From CAYUZU01 sp964448675 (GTDB lineage Bacteria > Planctomycetota > Phycisphaerae > UBA1845 > Fen-1342), in assembly GCA_964448675.1 (NCBI GenBank), contig CAYUZU010000010.1, forward strand, positions 113,517 to 177,516: DNA of 64,000 bases. The letters run 5' to 3'. This document shows positions 1 through 8,290 of the stretch, in pieces. The notes below the pieces were generated by a model. It saw nothing but the letters and a program-made list of their open reading frames with translations, was not told the DNA's origin and made no database searches. Within the stretch, counting starts at the first letter, position 1, and the number at the start of each line of letters is the position of its first letter. Made by a program: the position numbers and the translations under genes.

Positions 1-200
1 CGATCGAGATCCTGAACGACACGCTCTCGAACTCGGTCCTCGGCCAGAATGGCGCCTACGAGTCGAACCCGTTCTTCAACGACAACATTGGCGAGCCGCC
101 GACCTACGAGGTCACCCTGATCGGTTCGCCGGGCGTCATCCCCGAGCCCGCTTCGCTGGCGCTGCTCGGCCTGGCCGCCCTGGCCATCCGTCGCCGCTAA
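1..200 (+). CDS. PEP-CTERM protein, C-terminal fragment
   Basis: The window opens inside this gene; the reading frame starts at base 3 and ends with TAA at 198-200. The visible 65 residues end in VIPEPASLALLGLAALAIRRR-like order: a PEP motif, a hydrophobic stretch of about 12 residues and an Arg cluster. That tripartite tail is the PEP-CTERM sorting signal, recognised in other bacteria by an exosortase that processes proteins at the cytoplasmic membrane on the way to the exterior. The function of the missing N-terminal part cannot be judged. A hairpin terminator follows at 289-329, and the 3' flank is homologous to that of the next gene, also a PEP-CTERM protein. Confidence 0.85.
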   Translation, partial: IEILNDTLSNSVLGQNGAYESNPFFNDNIGEPPTYEVTLIGSPGVIPEPASLALLGLAALAIRRR

Positions 201-215
201 GGCCGCGCCGCGTGC

Positions 216-234
216 CACGGCTCTGTGAGCCGTG
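216..234 (+). repeat. Short hairpin in the 3' flank of the first PEP-CTERM gene
   Basis: CACGGCTC and GAGCCGTG form a perfect 8-bp stem around a TGT loop, 16 bases after the stop codon. No T-tract follows. It may protect the 3' end of the transcript or act with the terminator at 289-329. Confidence 0.5.
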
Positions 235-288
235 CGCACGGTTCAATGGGACATTGCTCCGCCTTGTCCCGCCGACGACCGACGACCC

Positions 289-329
289 CCGAGAGCCGGG
301 TTGCTCGCAGCCCGGCTCTCGGTCTTTTT
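289..329 (+). terminator. Intrinsic terminator after PEP-CTERM gene 1
   Basis: CCGAGAGCCGGG (289-300) pairs perfectly with CCCGGCTCTCGG (311-322) around a 10-base loop, followed by TCTTTTT. A near copy lies at 1401-1434 after the next PEP-CTERM gene. Confidence 0.85.
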
Positions 330-417
330 GCACGCACGTCGATCGTCTGGGCATCATCAGGCGCCGCCACGCGCTAATCTCGCCCCCAGTTTCATCCGGA
401 ATGACGAGATTCGGTGC

Positions 418-447
418 TTGACAGATATGGGACTCTTAGGGTACGGT
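418..447 (+). promoter_or_regulatory. Possible sigma-70 promoter for the PEP-CTERM gene at 588
   Basis: A perfect TTGACA lies at 418-423, but the best -10 at usable spacing is TACGGT (442-447, 18-bp spacer), matching only three of six consensus positions. It sits in the 387-base gap between the two PEP-CTERM genes, leaving a leader of about 130 bases. The rest of that gap holds only the two hairpins upstream. Confidence 0.3.
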
Positions 448-587
448 TTGGGTTCGATTAAGGCCGATTGATTGCCGAGCCGGCCGACAGCGTGTCGGCG
501 GGGCGCGCAATCGCGTCGCGGCGACCTCGGCGGCTGATCACCGCCGGCCTGTGACGCAAGCAAGCACATCACGAGAGGAGGAGACGG

Positions 588-1310
588 ATGTTCTCGAACC
601 TGAATTGGCGGCGCCATGCGCTTATCGGCGCTCTCGCAGCCGTCGGTACCCTGGCCACGGTGGCCAACGCCGACGACTGGACCATCCACATCACTGTCGA
701 CAACCAGTACGACGTCTACTTCGGCGATGGGACGTCGACGGACTTCTTCGCCGGCGGTGACACCGACTGGATGGACACGGAAACGTGGTACGCACCGGGC
801 CGCGACCCGACCGACTTCCTGTATGTCGCCACGGCGTCCGACCATTCCGTTGCCCAGGGCTTCTTGGCGGAGTTCCTCAATACGACGCAGAACGCGACGA
901 TCCGCACCGGCGGCGGGTTGTGGGAGGTCTTTCCCGCTGGCGAGCACCTGAGCGACATCGATTCCAGCTGGCCGAGCCCCTGGCCGTCGCTGCAGATGCC
1001 GACGCAGTCGCAGGTCGACGCGGCCATCGCGTACGCGACCGCGAACAACCTGTGGGTGACGCCGACCACGGTCCCGGGCTATGACAACGATTCGGCCCCG
1101 CAGCCGTGGGGCACGCGGTCGGGCTTCTTCGGCAACCCGTCGTGGATCTGGTACGACAGCGGGAACCAGGCCGTGGGTTCGCCCTACCCCGTGCCGTTCG
1201 ACGGCTTCAACCACAGCGAGTTCCTCGTGTTCCGCGTACCGAACGTGCCGGAGCCGAGTTCGCTGCTGCTGCTGGCACTCGGTGCCGCGCCGCTGCTCCG
1301 CCGGCGTTAG
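588..1310 (+). CDS. PEP-CTERM sorting-domain protein
   Basis: 240 residues. The ATG at 588 follows the purine-rich GAGAGGAGGAGAC, a good ribosome-binding site. Residues 1-28 form a signal peptide (RRH, then a hydrophobic Ala/Leu/Val core ending near VANADD). The mature part is acidic and rich in Trp, Asp, Asn and Gly with no domain I recognise. The C-terminus reads VPEPSSLLLLALGAAPLLRRR-like: PEP box, hydrophobic segment and Arg cluster, the exosortase sorting signal. It is probably a secreted or surface protein. Whether it has the same fold as the truncated gene before it cannot be told, but their 3' flanks are related, suggesting they arose by duplication. Confidence 0.85.
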   Translation: MFSNLNWRRHALIGALAAVGTLATVANADDWTIHITVDNQYDVYFGDGTSTDFFAGGDTDWMDTETWYAPGRDPTDFLYVATASDHSVAQGFLAEFLNTTQNATIRTGGGLWEVFPAGEHLSDIDSSWPSPWPSLQMPTQSQVDAAIAYATANNLWVTPTTVPGYDNDSAPQPWGTRSGFFGNPSWIWYDSGNQAVGSPYPVPFDGFNHSEFLVFRVPNVPEPSSLLLLALGAAPLLRRR

Positions 1311-1328
1311 CACCGCGGCCGCTGGCAG

Positions 1329-1435
1329 GACATCGCTCCGCTTTGTCCTGTGCCTCGCGGCACTTGCTCCGCGTCGTTGCAGCCGACAACCGACGATTCC
1401 CCGAGAGCCGGGTTGCTTACCGCCCGGCTCTTGGT
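1329..1435 (+). repeat. Diverged copy of the 3' flank found after PEP-CTERM gene 1
   Basis: GACATCGCTCCGCTTTGTCC (1329-1348) resembles GACATTGCTCCGCCTTGTCC (250-269), and the following CCGACAACCGACGATTCC plus hairpin resembles CCGACGACCGACGACCCC plus hairpin upstream. The order of elements is conserved; about 30 extra bases separate them in this copy. Confidence 0.65.
1401..1434 (+). terminator. Hairpin after PEP-CTERM gene 2
   Basis: CCGAGAGCCGGG (1401-1412) pairs with CCCGGCTCTTGG (1423-1434) with one G-U pair. The T-tract is poor (TCTGT), so termination may be weaker than at 289-329. The next gene starts only 15 bases later. Confidence 0.65.
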
Positions 1436-1448
1436 CTGTAATGACCGC

Positions 1449-2078
1449 GTGAACCACGACGACGCGCAGTTCGATCCGACCCGCCCGCTCGAACACGACG
1501 TCCACTGCGCCGAATGCGGCTACAACCTTCGCGGCCTGAGTGGCGACCCCGTCCGCTGTCCGGAGTGTGGCGACGGAATGCCTGCCAGCGAGGTCGTGGA
1601 GCGTTTGCAGCGCATCGAAGATCGGCGGCGCGAAGCCATCCTCCGCCGCGTGGAGTTCGGCCCGGCGTTATGCGCGTTTTCGCTGGCAGCTGCGCTGGTA
1701 TTCCACGCTATCTACCGGCTTGATCCAAGCTTCTTCCGCCCGGTGCTTCACGTTCCGATTGCCACGTTCGTGGGTATTTGGTTGATCGGATTCACGCTCT
1801 ACTCGGGCCGGTACCACGGCCTGAGGCACTGGGGAACTGCTTTCCTGCGATACGAGTTCTTCGGCGGCGTGGCCGCCGGAATGACGTACGCGGCACTCTC
1901 GGCGCTACTGGGATTATCTGGGCTAATCCAACTTGGACCCTGCTGCGGGGCGATGCTGCTTGCCCCGGTGGCGGGGGTCATTCTCCTGGTTCCGATCGCG
2001 TGGATCGTCGAAAAAGCGCGCGACCAACTCGCGCCCATCGTCGACCAGCTTATCCAGCGCGACGATATGAAGCCGTAA
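1449..2078 (+). CDS. Zinc-ribbon membrane protein (YNLRGL type)
   Basis: 209 residues from a GTG at 1449; an in-frame start farther upstream would run through the terminator hairpin, so GTG is preferred. Residues 18-39 hold a CxxC...CxxC zinc ribbon, HCAECGYNLRGLSGDP followed by VRCPECG, a motif I associate with many planctomycete proteins of unknown function. A charged helix follows, then about four or five hydrophobic segments from residue 72 to 195 (ALCAFSLAAALVFHAIY; ATFVGIWLIGFTLYSG; a segment near MTYAALSALLGLSGLI; AGVILLVPIAWIV). The zinc ribbon would face the cytoplasm. The next reading frame starts 4 bases after the stop with an almost identical ribbon. Confidence 0.7.
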   Translation: MNHDDAQFDPTRPLEHDVHCAECGYNLRGLSGDPVRCPECGDGMPASEVVERLQRIEDRRREAILRRVEFGPALCAFSLAAALVFHAIYRLDPSFFRPVLHVPIATFVGIWLIGFTLYSGRYHGLRHWGTAFLRYEFFGGVAAGMTYAALSALLGLSGLIQLGPCCGAMLLAPVAGVILLVPIAWIVEKARDQLAPIVDQLIQRDDMKP

Positions 2079-2081
2079 CCC

Positions 2082-4676
2082 ATGCCGCACGACCCACTCC
2101 ACGTCGACATCAAGTGCCCCCGCTGCGGCTACAACCTCCGCGGCCTGAGCGGCGACCCCGTCCGCTGTCCGGAATGTGGGTTCAAGTCCGAGCGCGAAAC
2201 CCTCTTCGCCCAGGTCCCCACGCCGCGCTCGCGCGCCGAAGAGCTCCTGATTCGCCTGCGCGACCAGACTTTCGGCCTGCTGCTGTGGCTGGCCGTGCTC
2301 GTGCCACTCAGCATCGCGATGCTCTTCGCCGCCGGGCCCGCGCCCCTGCTGCTCATCCTGTTCCTGGTAGGCATTCCCGCGTTCGGCATCATCGTGCTTG
2401 GCCCCGCGTGGGAGATGGCCCGTCTCGGCCTCGGCCGGGCGGGATGGGCCTGGGTGATCCGTTACCAGGCAGCCACGGTCGGCCTGGTGCTCGGGCTCGC
2501 TCTCGTCTGGCTCGGTTTCACGTTGCCCGCCCAATGGCTGCTCAACCAACTCGGCGCCGACGGCTATCGCCTGCTGGCCGCCGGTCTGGCCCTGCTGGCC
2601 ACGGTGCTGCTTGGCGTCAGGCTCAAGCCTGTCAGCCGCCTGCGTGAATACCAGGAGCAGCAGTTCACGGCCCTCGTGCGGCTGATGGCCGACGCTGACA
2701 CCCCTGGCTTGCAGCCGTCGCCCGCGACCGCTAGCTTGCGCGGCACCATGAAGCATGACAGTATCCAGCACCTGCTCGCCAGCGCCTTCACCGCCGCCAT
2801 CGCCGAGGTTACCGGCCAGGACCCCGCCACGGTCGACCCTGTGCTGCGGCCGGCGGGCGACCCGAAGTTCGGCGACTACCAGTGCAACGCCGCCATGCCG
2901 CTGGCCAAGTCGCTCAAGACCAAGCCACGCGACGTGGCCGAGCGGATCAAGGCGGCGGCCGAGCCGCGCCTGGGTGAGATGATCGAGCCTTTGGAGGTCG
3001 CGGGGCCGGGCTTTCTCAACATTCGGCTACAGAACGCGTACCTCGGGCGGTACCTGGCCGAGATCGCGCCGCCGCCGCGCGGGCTCGAGCAGGATATGGC
3101 CGACCGGGCGGCATTCGCGCCGACCAGCGAGGCGTTCGATCGCGTAGGCATGCCGCCGACGGACACGCCGCAGCGCGTGGTGGTGGAGTATTCGCAGCCG
3201 AACATCGCCAAGCAGATGCACGTGGGGCACCTGCGGAGCACCATCATTGGCGACGTGATCGCGCGTGTGCTGATGTTCGAGGGGCACGAGGTCGTGCGCC
3301 AGAACCACATCGGCGATTGGGGGACGCAGTTCGGCATGCTGATTCGCTGGTATCGCGAGCATCCGCTGCCGACGACCGCGACACATGACGACGTGCTCGA
3401 AGCGATCGAGCAGGACTACAAGACCGCCAACGAACGGTTCAAGACTGACGAGCAGTTCGCCACCGAGGCGCGCCAGGCGGTGGGGCAGTTGCAGGGCGGT
3501 GATCCCGACGCGTACCGCCTGTGGCAGCAGATCTGCCAGGTCAGCCTCGACGCGATTGACGAGCTGTATCAACGGCTGGGTGTGCTGCTGCGGCCCGAGG
3601 ATGTGCGCGGCGAGAGCTACTACAACGACGACCTGCCGCAGGTGGTGGCCGAGCTTCGGGAGACGCTGGGCGACGACCGAGCAGGGGGTCGCCGCGCGGT
3701 GGTGCGCGACGACCAGGGTGCCGTGTGCGCGTTCATGTATGACGAGCAGGGCGAGCCGGCGTACAAGGGGCCGGAGGGCGACATCCTGCCGATGATCATC
3801 CAGAAGTCGGACGGGGCGTACCTGTATTCCACGACCGACCTGGCCGCGATTCGCTATCGGTTGCGGCGGATGGGCTTCCCGTCGGGTACTGGTGCGCAGC
3901 GCGTCATCTACGTGACTGACGCGCGGCAGAAGCTGCACTTCGACATGTGGATGGCCTGCGCGCGAGCCGCCGGTTGGATCACCCCCGATCACCAGGTCGA
4001 GCACGTGACGTTCGGCAGCGTGCTGGGCACGGATCGCCGGCCTTTGAAAACGCGCGAAGGAGGCACGGTCAAGCTGCGCGAATTGCTCGACGAGGCCGAG
4101 AGCCGGGCGCTCGCGTTGCTCCAGGAACGTGTGACAGAAAGCGACGAGGCGACGGAGCGACGAAGCGACGAAGGGGCATCGGAGCAGATTGCACGGCGCG
4201 TGGGTGTGGCAGCCGTGAAGTACGCCGACCTGCGCAACGATCGCAATAGCGACTACGTCTTCACCTGGGACAAAATGATCACGTTCCAGGGGAATACGGC
4301 GCCGTACATGATGTATGCCTACGCGCGGATTCGCTCGATTTACCGCAAGGCCGCCGAGCGTTTCGGCGCGCCCGACGTGTACGCCGCGGACGTGCAGGTG
4401 CAACTGGTCGAGCCCGCCGAACGGGCGCTGGCGTTGCGGCTCGCACGATTGCGCGAAGCGATCGACGATGTGGCTGCAAACCTCGCGCCACACACGCTCT
4501 GCGGCTACTTGTACGATCTGGCCGGCGACTTCATGCGGTTCTACGAATCGTGCCCCGTGTTGCAGGCGCCCGATGACACGGCTCGGCTGAGCCGCATGCG
4601 TCTCTGCGACCTCACCGCCCGCACGCTTCGCCTCGGCCTCGGCCTGCTGGGGATCGAGGTGATCGAGCGAATGTAG
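2082..4676 (+). CDS. argS: Arginyl-tRNA synthetase with N-terminal zinc-ribbon/membrane module
   Basis: One uninterrupted frame of 864 codons. Residues 1-222 repeat the previous gene's plan: zinc ribbon CPRCGYNLRGL...CPECG at about 11-31, then four or five hydrophobic segments to about residue 188. From the Met at residue 223 (ATG 2748) the product is a complete class I arginyl-tRNA synthetase of 642 residues: N-terminal additional domain (ends GPGFLNIRL), HIGH signature as HVGH at 380-383, IGDWGTQFG, TREGGTVKL in place of KMSK as in many ArgRS, and a DALR anticodon-binding domain ending GLLGIEVIERM. It charges tRNA-Arg. Two readings are possible: a membrane-anchored fusion, or a lost stop/frameshift with ArgRS starting at 2748. 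No clear Shine-Dalgarno precedes 2748, but stops in another frame (TGA 2696, TAG 2732) sit where a separate gene would end. Confidence 0.85.
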   Translation: MPHDPLHVDIKCPRCGYNLRGLSGDPVRCPECGFKSERETLFAQVPTPRSRAEELLIRLRDQTFGLLLWLAVLVPLSIAMLFAAGPAPLLLILFLVGIPAFGIIVLGPAWEMARLGLGRAGWAWVIRYQAATVGLVLGLALVWLGFTLPAQWLLNQLGADGYRLLAAGLALLATVLLGVRLKPVSRLREYQEQQFTALVRLMADADTPGLQPSPATASLRGTMKHDSIQHLLASAFTAAIAEVTGQDPATVDPVLRPAGDPKFGDYQCNAAMPLAKSLKTKPRDVAERIKAAAEPRLGEMIEPLEVAGPGFLNIRLQNAYLGRYLAEIAPPPRGLEQDMADRAAFAPTSEAFDRVGMPPTDTPQRVVVEYSQPNIAKQMHVGHLRSTIIGDVIARVLMFEGHEVVRQNHIGDWGTQFGMLIRWYREHPLPTTATHDDVLEAIEQDYKTANERFKTDEQFATEARQAVGQLQGGDPDAYRLWQQICQVSLDAIDELYQRLGVLLRPEDVRGESYYNDDLPQVVAELRETLGDDRAGGRRAVVRDDQGAVCAFMYDEQGEPAYKGPEGDILPMIIQKSDGAYLYSTTDLAAIRYRLRRMGFPSGTGAQRVIYVTDARQKLHFDMWMACARAAGWITPDHQVEHVTFGSVLGTDRRPLKTREGGTVKLRELLDEAESRALALLQERVTESDEATERRSDEGASEQIARRVGVAAVKYADLRNDRNSDYVFTWDKMITFQGNTAPYMMYAYARIRSIYRKAAERFGAPDVYAADVQVQLVEPAERALALRLARLREAIDDVAANLAPHTLCGYLYDLAGDFMRFYESCPVLQAPDDTARLSRMRLCDLTARTLRLGLGLLGIEVIERM

Positions 4677-4701
4677 TGGATTCGAAACTCAACAGGCATA
4701 G

Positions 4702-4770
4702 TCCAGAATGTCTCAGCCAGCGCCGGGGCGCCCGCGTCGGGTCGCGGCGTTTTGCATTCTGAATTCTGGA
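4702..4770. repeat. Inverted repeat between convergent argS and the LptC/A-like gene
   Basis: TCCAGAAT (4702-4709) pairs with ATTCTGGA (4763-4770), and CAGAATG alternatively with CATTCTG (4755-4761); GC-rich sequence lies between. The 105-base gap is convergent, so a bidirectional transcription end is plausible, though no long T-tract is present. Confidence 0.4.
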
Positions 4771-4781
4771 TTGTGCGTTTC

Positions 4782-7700
4782 TTAAGGTCGATGCAGCTCG
4801 CCGGTCATGGCGCCGGTGCGGATGGTGCCGTCACGCAGGTTCACCACGAGCTGGTCGCCGGCGTGGATGTCGAACTGCCCCGTCTCCGAATCCTCGAAGT
4901 AAATCCGCGCGACGGCGGTGTCGGTGCCTTGCACGTCCAGCCGACTCGCGGCGCGGTCAAACTCGACCAGGCTCGCGCTGACCTGGCGAATCTGGCTGCC
5001 CTCACGGTCGCGCAGGTACACGTTGCCCTTTGCCAGCAGCGAGTTGAGCTGCATGGGATAGCCCGTCAGGCCGCCCGAACGCACCGGCCGCGGCCCGCTG
5101 TCGTCCGCCTTGAACCAGCATTCGAGCCGGCGGCACTCCATCCGCACACTCCGGCTCTGGTAGCGGTCGAGATCGACCTTCGCGGTGCCGTCGCTCGGCA
5201 ACATCATCTCGACGTTGACCATCTCGCTGCCGGTGCGATGCACAAAGAGCACATCATCCTCGAACACGACCGTGTCCATGCGGTCGGGACCGGGCGCGCC
5301 GAGGGTGTACGTCATGCGACCCTCGCACTGCATCGCGGTCTGGCTTGGCCCGCGGCTGACCAGGGCCGACGGCACGCCGAACGTCCGCTCCACCGGCGCG
5401 ACATCCCGAATCCCCCGGCGATCGGTCATCAGCAACTGCGTCAACCCGTGGGTGACGATCTGCCGGTTGGCGATGTCGCCTTCGAGCGTGGGGGCCGACA
5501 GGCTGGCGTGCATCAGCGGCAGCACGCCATCGCCGTCATACGTCTCGCTCGTGACCAGGGCGTTCGTCGCGATGAGAAAACGCGGCTCCTTGCGCACCGG
5601 CTGCGTCGCGTCGCCCATGGTCAGCCGCAAGCCGCCGGCGTCGGTATCGCGTTCGTACGCGTCGCCGAGCGCACGCGCCAGTTGCCACCACGGCCGCCAC
5701 GCGTTGAAGCCCGGCGGCGGCTCGTCGCCCGTCGGCTCAGGCACGTCCTCGAGTGTCAGCGTGAGCGTGTCGGCCCGCAGCTGTTCTGCCCGGCTCGTGG
5801 CAACGACGTTGCCTTCAAAACGCACGCGGTTGTCCTGCCCGTCGACGCGCAGCAACTGCTGGCTCTCGACGGTGACGGTGGTCGGGTCGCTGCGCCGCGC
5901 GCCCTGCAGACTGCGCCGCGTCTTCATTGCCAGACGCGACGGGCCGTTGACGACGATGCTCTGATCCGGTCGGCTCAGGTCGATCTGGGCCCCCTCGACC
6001 AGGTACGGTGCACGATACACGCGGCCCCGCTCCTGCCCATCTCCCTGCACCACCGCCGCCCGCAACGCGTTGTCGCCGGTGAACAGGGCGCCGATGCGCT
6101 GCCCGCGGGCCGCGACCCTGTTCTGCGGATCGCGCAGCGACGCATCGCCGAGCACCTCCAGCGAGCGGATGACGAAGTTGGCGCGCTGCTCGCGCGGCGT
6201 TTGGGCGGCCACGGTCGGCTGGGTCGTCGCGGGGTCGGCCGGCAGCGGTGCCATCGTCGCGATCACTTCGTCGCCGCGGATCCGCGCCGGCTCCGCTCTT
6301 TGGACACCGGTGAGTGAACGCATGGCTGCCGTCAGCACATCGGGTTTCGCGGTGCCGCGCGTGATCGCGACCGCGCCGAGCGCGTGCATCCGCTGCGGAT
6401 AGACGTCACGCGCCGGCGAGAGGCCGAACGCGATCTCGAGCCGGGCGGCGTCGAGGGTCACATCGCCGCTGGCCATCCGCACGCCGCCAGAGGCCGTCGC
6501 GACGTCGAGCAGCTCTTCCAGCGGGCGGTTGTCCTGGTCCGGATGAAAAGCGATGTCGAGTTGGTGGGCGGTCATCTGCTGTTCCGCGAGGTCGACGATC
6601 ACATCCCCGACGAACGTCGCCGACTCGAGCCGCTGCATCGTCAGCACGCTGTCGCCCGCGGGATCGACCGGCTGGGTGGTCGGTGCGGACTCGGCCAGGT
6701 GCAACTCGGCCCAGTGTGCACAGCGAATCGCCGACAGCTCATTCGGGCCGCCGCGCCGCGACCGCAACAGAACATCCCCCACGAGCTTGACGATGCGTGC
6801 CTGCCGATCGACGTAGACGCCGGCGGCGCGGGCGCTCAGGTTGTTGCCCACGGCGAAGCGCACCGGTTCGTCGGGCAGGGGATCGAGCCACAGCCGCTGC
6901 GTCTCGTCGTGATACTCGACCTTGCGGCAGTGCACGCTGGCCTCGTGCCGCGTGAGCACCACCGGTGCGCCATGGGCCACGAAGTGCAGCCGCGACGCAT
7001 CGGCCTCCGCCGTCGGTTGCGGCTCGAGGTGCAGCGGGCCGCTCCAGCGGACCACCAGCCGATTCCGTGGATCGCGCACCGGGCGCGTGGTGGGCTGCGT
7101 GGTGGTCGTCTTGCGCAGAAACCGCCCCGCACCCGCGCCGACATCGAACAGCAGGTCGACCTGCGCGGCCCGCAGCGCGCCGATCTGTTGCGATTCACCC
7201 GCCTCGTTCGCCTGGTATTGCTCGGCAACGACATCACCGCGCAGCGTGCAGGCGTACGCCGTCGCCTGACGCGTCCGGCGCGCACGCTTGGGGGCCGCCG
7301 GCGGCGTTTCGGGTACGGGCGGCTCGGTAGCGGCCTGCTGCGGCTGCCCGCCCATCATCGAGTCGAGCAGTCCCGCCGGCGTGTAGAAGACGAATTCTTC
7401 CCCCTGCGCGATCGTCAGCGTCTCGACCCGGTTGTCTGCCTGGTTCCAGACCAGGTCGAGCCCGGTCCCCGCGATCTCGAACTCCTGGGCCGCGACGCGC
7501 ACCGGGCCGTCCGTTTCGAGCTGGCCGCGCTCCAGGTCGAACTGCAGCCGGTCGAGCTCGATCGTGATCAGGTCCCACGGCCGTTCCTCCCGCGGCGTAC
7601 GTTCCTCGGCGGTCTCGCGGTCGACCACGATCCGCACGTTGCCCTCGAGATACCCGTCGCGCGGCTCGAACTGCGAGCGCTCGATCCGGTCGCCCGTGAG

Positions 7701-8069
7701 TTGGCCCCGGTCCGCCCACACCGTCACGACCATGCCGCTGGGCATCAGCTTGACCAGCTCGGGACCGGTGATGCGGATCTCGTTCTTGGAGCCCGGCACC
7801 GGCTGCCAGTCCTCGCCGCGAATCAGGTCGGTGGGGCGGCCGGTCCGCTCGTCAAACACGCGGAACATGAACTTGCCGCCACCGGGGATGCTCGCGTCGT
7901 CGCCGGCGGCGATCGCGGGGGTGTTCGCGTCGGCCTGCGCGGGCAGTTCGTCCAGCGGCTCGTTCGGCTCGGCCCGTACGGTCGGGCGGTCGGCGAACCG
8001 CGTATACGCGACAAACAGCACGACCAGCAAGCCGAGCGTCGAGAGCGCCAGGAGGAGGTTTCGCAACAT
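4782..8069 (-). CDS. Large LptC/LptA (OstA)-like lipopolysaccharide-export protein
   Basis: 1095 residues. An N-terminal signal anchor (residues 2-23, LLLALSTLGLLVVLFVAY) is followed by an acidic linker and then a very long beta-rich region. The text repeats the short pattern typical of LptC/LptA jelly-roll strands: DRIERSQFEPRDGYLEGNVRI, LDRLQFDLERGQLETDGPV, and several later blocks of the type GDVIVDL...MTAHQLDI and GNVVATSRAEQLRADTLTL. LptC and LptA are each about 190 residues, so this is several units end to end. Family knowledge: LptC/LptA carry lipopolysaccharide from the LptBFG transporter across the periplasm. lptF and lptG lie 6.5 kb away on the opposite strand, supporting the role. 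ATG is preceded by AGGG at a normal distance. Exact domain limits cannot be set by eye. Confidence 0.7.
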   Translation of the reverse strand: MLRNLLLALSTLGLLVVLFVAYTRFADRPTVRAEPNEPLDELPAQADANTPAIAAGDDASIPGGGKFMFRVFDERTGRPTDLIRGEDWQPVPGSKNEIRITGPELVKLMPSGMVVTVWADRGQLTGDRIERSQFEPRDGYLEGNVRIVVDRETAEERTPREERPWDLITIELDRLQFDLERGQLETDGPVRVAAQEFEIAGTGLDLVWNQADNRVETLTIAQGEEFVFYTPAGLLDSMMGGQPQQAATEPPVPETPPAAPKRARRTRQATAYACTLRGDVVAEQYQANEAGESQQIGALRAAQVDLLFDVGAGAGRFLRKTTTTQPTTRPVRDPRNRLVVRWSGPLHLEPQPTAEADASRLHFVAHGAPVVLTRHEASVHCRKVEYHDETQRLWLDPLPDEPVRFAVGNNLSARAAGVYVDRQARIVKLVGDVLLRSRRGGPNELSAIRCAHWAELHLAESAPTTQPVDPAGDSVLTMQRLESATFVGDVIVDLAEQQMTAHQLDIAFHPDQDNRPLEELLDVATASGGVRMASGDVTLDAARLEIAFGLSPARDVYPQRMHALGAVAITRGTAKPDVLTAAMRSLTGVQRAEPARIRGDEVIATMAPLPADPATTQPTVAAQTPREQRANFVIRSLEVLGDASLRDPQNRVAARGQRIGALFTGDNALRAAVVQGDGQERGRVYRAPYLVEGAQIDLSRPDQSIVVNGPSRLAMKTRRSLQGARRSDPTTVTVESQQLLRVDGQDNRVRFEGNVVATSRAEQLRADTLTLTLEDVPEPTGDEPPPGFNAWRPWWQLARALGDAYERDTDAGGLRLTMGDATQPVRKEPRFLIATNALVTSETYDGDGVLPLMHASLSAPTLEGDIANRQIVTHGLTQLLMTDRRGIRDVAPVERTFGVPSALVSRGPSQTAMQCEGRMTYTLGAPGPDRMDTVVFEDDVLFVHRTGSEMVNVEMMLPSDGTAKVDLDRYQSRSVRMECRRLECWFKADDSGPRPVRSGGLTGYPMQLNSLLAKGNVYLRDREGSQIRQVSASLVEFDRAASRLDVQGTDTAVARIYFEDSETGQFDIHAGDQLVVNLRDGTIRTGAMTGELHRP

Positions 8070-8290
8070 GACTTACCCTGCGCTTCCGCACGCAGGCTCG
8101 GCGCGGGAAGACCCGATGGTGGTATTGATCAACTAATCCTCAACAATGCAGCCGCGACCGCGCTCAAGTTGACGTACCATTCTCCACGGCGCGCCGGCCC
8201 TCGGCGCCGGTCCCGGTTCGAGCCACTATGACGGCGGACCGTCCGCCTTGCAAGGGCACGCCGATGACCGGCGGGCCCGTTGTGCGTAAC

